From Methyloceanibacter sp. (GTDB taxonomy: Bacteria; Pseudomonadota; Alphaproteobacteria; Rhizobiales; Methyloligellaceae), in NCBI GenBank assembly GCA_022865725.1, contig JALHTP010000122.1, positions 1 to 15,763 on the forward strand: a stretch of 15,763 bases of DNA, in the 5' to 3' direction. Under the pieces are notes generated by a model. That model searched no databases and was not told the DNA's origin. It saw only the letters and a list, made by a program, of their open reading frames with translations. This document shows, piece after piece, positions 14,248-15,763 of the stretch (position 1 is its first letter; each line of letters starts with the position of its first letter). A program made the translations under genes and the position numbers.

Positions 14248-14448
14248 TAAGCGTGACCCCCGAAAAGTCGAGAGACGTTCCGGAAAAGGCCATGCATCAA
14301 AACGAGGAATTTCGAGGCTTTCCGTCCCCGATATGGCTATAGGCTGCCCCATCGGCAAGCGCCAGCGGGACAAGCTGCCTTAGCAAACCCTACTGCACCG
14401 TGCAAGGTTTGGCCTAGAATATCGGAGCCCCGCTGGATCGAAGCGCCC
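14248..14448. promoter_or_regulatory. Intergenic region tRNA-Leu / lipB with a palindrome at a candidate lipB promoter
   Basis: About 200 bp without a gene, divergent between the tRNA and lipB. TAGAAT at 14415-14420 is a fair -10 box. At a 16-nt distance the -35 position (14393-14398) is CTGCAC, and it is covered by the palindrome TGCAC-C-GTGCA (14394-14404). The start codon of lipB follows 28 nt after TAGAAT. No clear terminator or tRNA promoter was recognised. Confidence 0.35.
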
Positions 14449-15105
14449 ATGGCCATGGAAGCCCTTGCAAGACGGCCTCATCCCGCGCTCAAGCCGCAGA
14501 TCGAGTGGCTGGCGAGCGGAGCGCCCGTGCCTTACGCCGAGGCGGTTACCGCCATGGACGAGCGCGTTGCGTCGATCGCCCGCGGAGAGGCCATGGAATG
14601 CGTCTGGCTGCTTGAGCACCCCGCCATCTACACCGCCGGCACCAGCGCCGATCCCGCCGAGCTGCTTACCCCTGCGCGATTTCCGGTGTTCAGGAGCGGT
14701 CGCGGCGGGCGCTTCACCTATCACGGCCCAGGCCAGCGCGTGGCCTATGTGATGCTCGACCTGTCAAGGCGCGGCCACGACGTCCGGGCCTTCGTGACCG
14801 CGCTGGAAGATTGGCTCATCGCGACCCTTGCGCGGCTTGGCGTCGAGGGTGAGCGCAAGCAAGGCCAGATCGGCATCTTCGTGCATGGGGCCAAGATCGC
14901 AAGCATCGGCGTGCGGGTCCGACGCTGGATCAGTCTGCATGGCGTCAGCCTGAACGTCGCTCCGGAGCTCGAGCATTTCTCCGGCATCGTGCCCTGCGGA
15001 CTGAAAGAGGTTCCCGTCACGAGCCTCGCCGCGCTCGGCGCCGGGACCGACATGGACAGAGTCGATGAGGCCCTTCGCGTGGCTTTCCAGGATGTGTTGG
15101 GCTAG
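14449..15105 (+). CDS. lipB: Octanoyl-[acyl carrier protein]:protein octanoyltransferase LipB
   Basis: Moves the octanoyl group from acyl carrier protein to the lipoyl domains of 2-oxoacid dehydrogenases and GcvH, the first step of endogenous lipoate assembly, in the cytoplasm. It is 218 residues, normal for the family. Key motifs: LLEHPAIYTAGTSA, then SGRGGRFTYHGPGQ at 83-96 (the usual form is RGGQVTYHGPGQ, so two residues differ), GAKIASIGVRV with catalytic Lys149, LHGVSLNV, and FSGIVPCGL with catalytic Cys183. ATG 14449 and ATG 14455 are both possible; the ribosome site is weak (GGATCGAAG). It converges with the acylphosphatase gene without any intervening base. lipA is not in the window. 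Confidence 0.96.
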   Translation: MAMEALARRPHPALKPQIEWLASGAPVPYAEAVTAMDERVASIARGEAMECVWLLEHPAIYTAGTSADPAELLTPARFPVFRSGRGGRFTYHGPGQRVAYVMLDLSRRGHDVRAFVTALEDWLIATLARLGVEGERKQGQIGIFVHGAKIASIGVRVRRWISLHGVSLNVAPELEHFSGIVPCGLKEVPVTSLAALGAGTDMDRVDEALRVAFQDVLG

Positions 15106-15411
15106 TCAGCGCTGCCAGTCGGTGCCGCGCACCCTGAAGCCGGGCGCGACCGAGCCGCCTTCTTTCATGATGGTCACCTTGGTGACGCGTGCATCTTTCG
15201 GTCCGTCCACACAGCGTCGCAGCATATCCGCGACCGCCTCCGCCGGACCTGAGAACACCGCCTCGACGCTTCCGTCGCTCATATTGCGCACCGTGCCGTC
15301 GAGCCCGAGCGTACGCGCCGTGTCATCGGTCCAGGCGCGGTAATAGACGCCCTGCACCCGGCCCTCGATCTTCACCGTGACGGTCCGCTTCGTGTCATCA
15401 GACTCCGTCAT
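15106..15411 (-). CDS. acyP: Acylphosphatase
   Basis: Small cytoplasmic hydrolase of carboxyl-phosphate bonds, 101 residues. The family pattern is clear: KIEGRVQGVYYRAW at 14-27 with the phosphate-binding loop and catalytic Arg25, then LGLDGTVRNMSDGSVEAVFSG, with catalytic Asn43 in VRN. ARVTKVTI and FRVRGTDW complete the fold. About ten extra residues precede the usual N terminus. The ribosome site before ATG 15411 is weak. The stop codon abuts that of lipB on the other strand. It lies downstream of the carboxylase gene on the same strand, but the palindromic repeat in between makes cotranscription uncertain. Confidence 0.94.
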   Translation of the reverse strand: MTESDDTKRTVTVKIEGRVQGVYYRAWTDDTARTLGLDGTVRNMSDGSVEAVFSGPAEAVADMLRRCVDGPKDARVTKVTIMKEGGSVAPGFRVRGTDWQR

Positions 15412-15440
15412 CGTGCCAAGCCTGCCGCCAAGAGTTCAGG

Positions 15441-15538
15441 TGTCATGTCCGCGAAGGCGGGCATCCAGTAACCATCGATCTCGATTAATCTATAGAGGCA
15501 GGGGTTACTGGATTGCCCGGTCAAGCCGGGCAATGACA
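15441..15538. repeat. Palindromic dispersed repeat, copy 2
   Basis: Second copy of the element at 8252-8351, here 98 bp and bounded by TGTCAT and ATGACA. The left arm GGCGGGCATCCAGTAACCA and the right arm GGGGTTACTGGAT then GCCCGGTCAAGCCGGGC match copy 1 nearly base for base. The central ~27 bp (ATCGATCTCGATTAATC...) is unrelated to the core of copy 1. In the left mini-hairpin GCCCGCGCAGGC of copy 1 has become GTCCGCGAAGGC. It lies between the acylphosphatase gene and the end of the carboxylase gene. Confidence 0.9.
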
Positions 15539-15571
15539 GGAAATATCGTTGGGATCGGTTGAGCGGCCGGC

Positions 15572-15763
15572 TTAAGCGAATTCGAGGATCACGGCGTCAA
15601 CATTGAGGCTGTCGCCGGGTTTGGCCAGGATCTTCGCCACCGTCGCGTCGCGCTCGGCCTTCAGCACGTTCTCCATCTTCATCGCCTCGACCACGCAGAG
15701 CGCGTCGCCCGCCGCGACCTCCTGGCCCTCGCTGACGGCGAGCGACACCACGAGCCCCGGCAT
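15572..15763 (-). CDS. pccA: C-terminal biotinyl domain of an acyl-CoA carboxylase alpha subunit, probably propionyl-CoA carboxylase (partial)
   Basis: The last 64 codons of a longer gene; its 5' part lies beyond the right edge, and the ATG at the very edge is an internal Met (MPGLV), not a start. This is a complete biotin carboxyl carrier fold: MPGLVVSLAVSEGQEV, the biotinylation motif VEAMKMEN with the lysine between the two methionines, and KILAKPGDSLNVDAVILEFA to the stop. The C-terminal location and wording of this domain fit the alpha subunit of propionyl-CoA carboxylase in alphaproteobacteria. Methylcrotonyl-CoA carboxylase alpha or pyruvate carboxylase are less likely. If it is PccA, it feeds propionyl-CoA into the methylmalonyl-CoA route. 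Confidence 0.85.
   Translation of the reverse strand: MPGLVVSLAVSEGQEVAAGDALCVVEAMKMENVLKAERDATVAKILAKPGDSLNVDAVILEFA

Overview
This is a high-GC chromosomal window from an alphaproteobacterium, most likely of the order Hyphomicrobiales (Rhizobiales). The evidence is the phasin, clpS-clpA and SPOR-type D,D-carboxypeptidase neighbourhood, a DUF1489 gene, a propionyl-CoA-carboxylase-like biotinyl domain, and two copies of a palindromic repeat of the kind scattered through alphaproteobacterial genomes. There are no phage, plasmid or transposase genes. Apart from one dead gene it is compact core chromosome.

Left part (1-4500). clpS and the first 661 codons of clpA form a tight minus-strand pair (protease adaptor and AAA+ unfoldase). 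Next comes a phasin gene with a strong intrinsic terminator, then a divergent gene for a periplasmic D-alanyl-D-alanine carboxypeptidase with a C-terminal SPOR domain. The 314-bp space between phasin and carboxypeptidase carries at least five TTGCAC/TGCAC elements around a candidate phasin promoter, which suggests control by a PhaR-type regulator.

Middle part (4500-9650). A membrane-anchored J-domain protein and a VWA protein with an intact MIDAS form a minus-strand pair. A wrecked putA follows, with several frameshifts, in-frame stops and an internal deletion that appears to join mid-proline-dehydrogenase sequence to the last ~18 codons of the gene. Then come intact panC (plus strand), a 100-bp palindromic repeat, and a minus-strand pair of a tandem universal stress protein and a DUF1489 protein.

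Central system (9843-11811). A three-gene plus-strand operon encodes a small secreted six-cysteine peptide, a DUF692/MNIO iron enzyme and a DUF2063 partner. This matches the recently recognised bufferin systems (ribosomally made, cysteine-modified periplasmic metallophores linked to copper stress), here of the BufA2-like type. A strong hairpin separates the peptide gene from the enzyme genes, and the divergent promoter region shared with the stress-protein gene contains several symmetric elements.

Right part (11762-15763). ydcF (converging on and overlapping bufC) and mgtE form a minus-strand pair, followed by tRNA-Leu(GAG). lipB (plus) meets an acylphosphatase gene (minus) with no space between stop codons. 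After the second repeat copy comes the 3' end of a biotin-dependent carboxylase alpha subunit, probably pccA, cut by the window edge.
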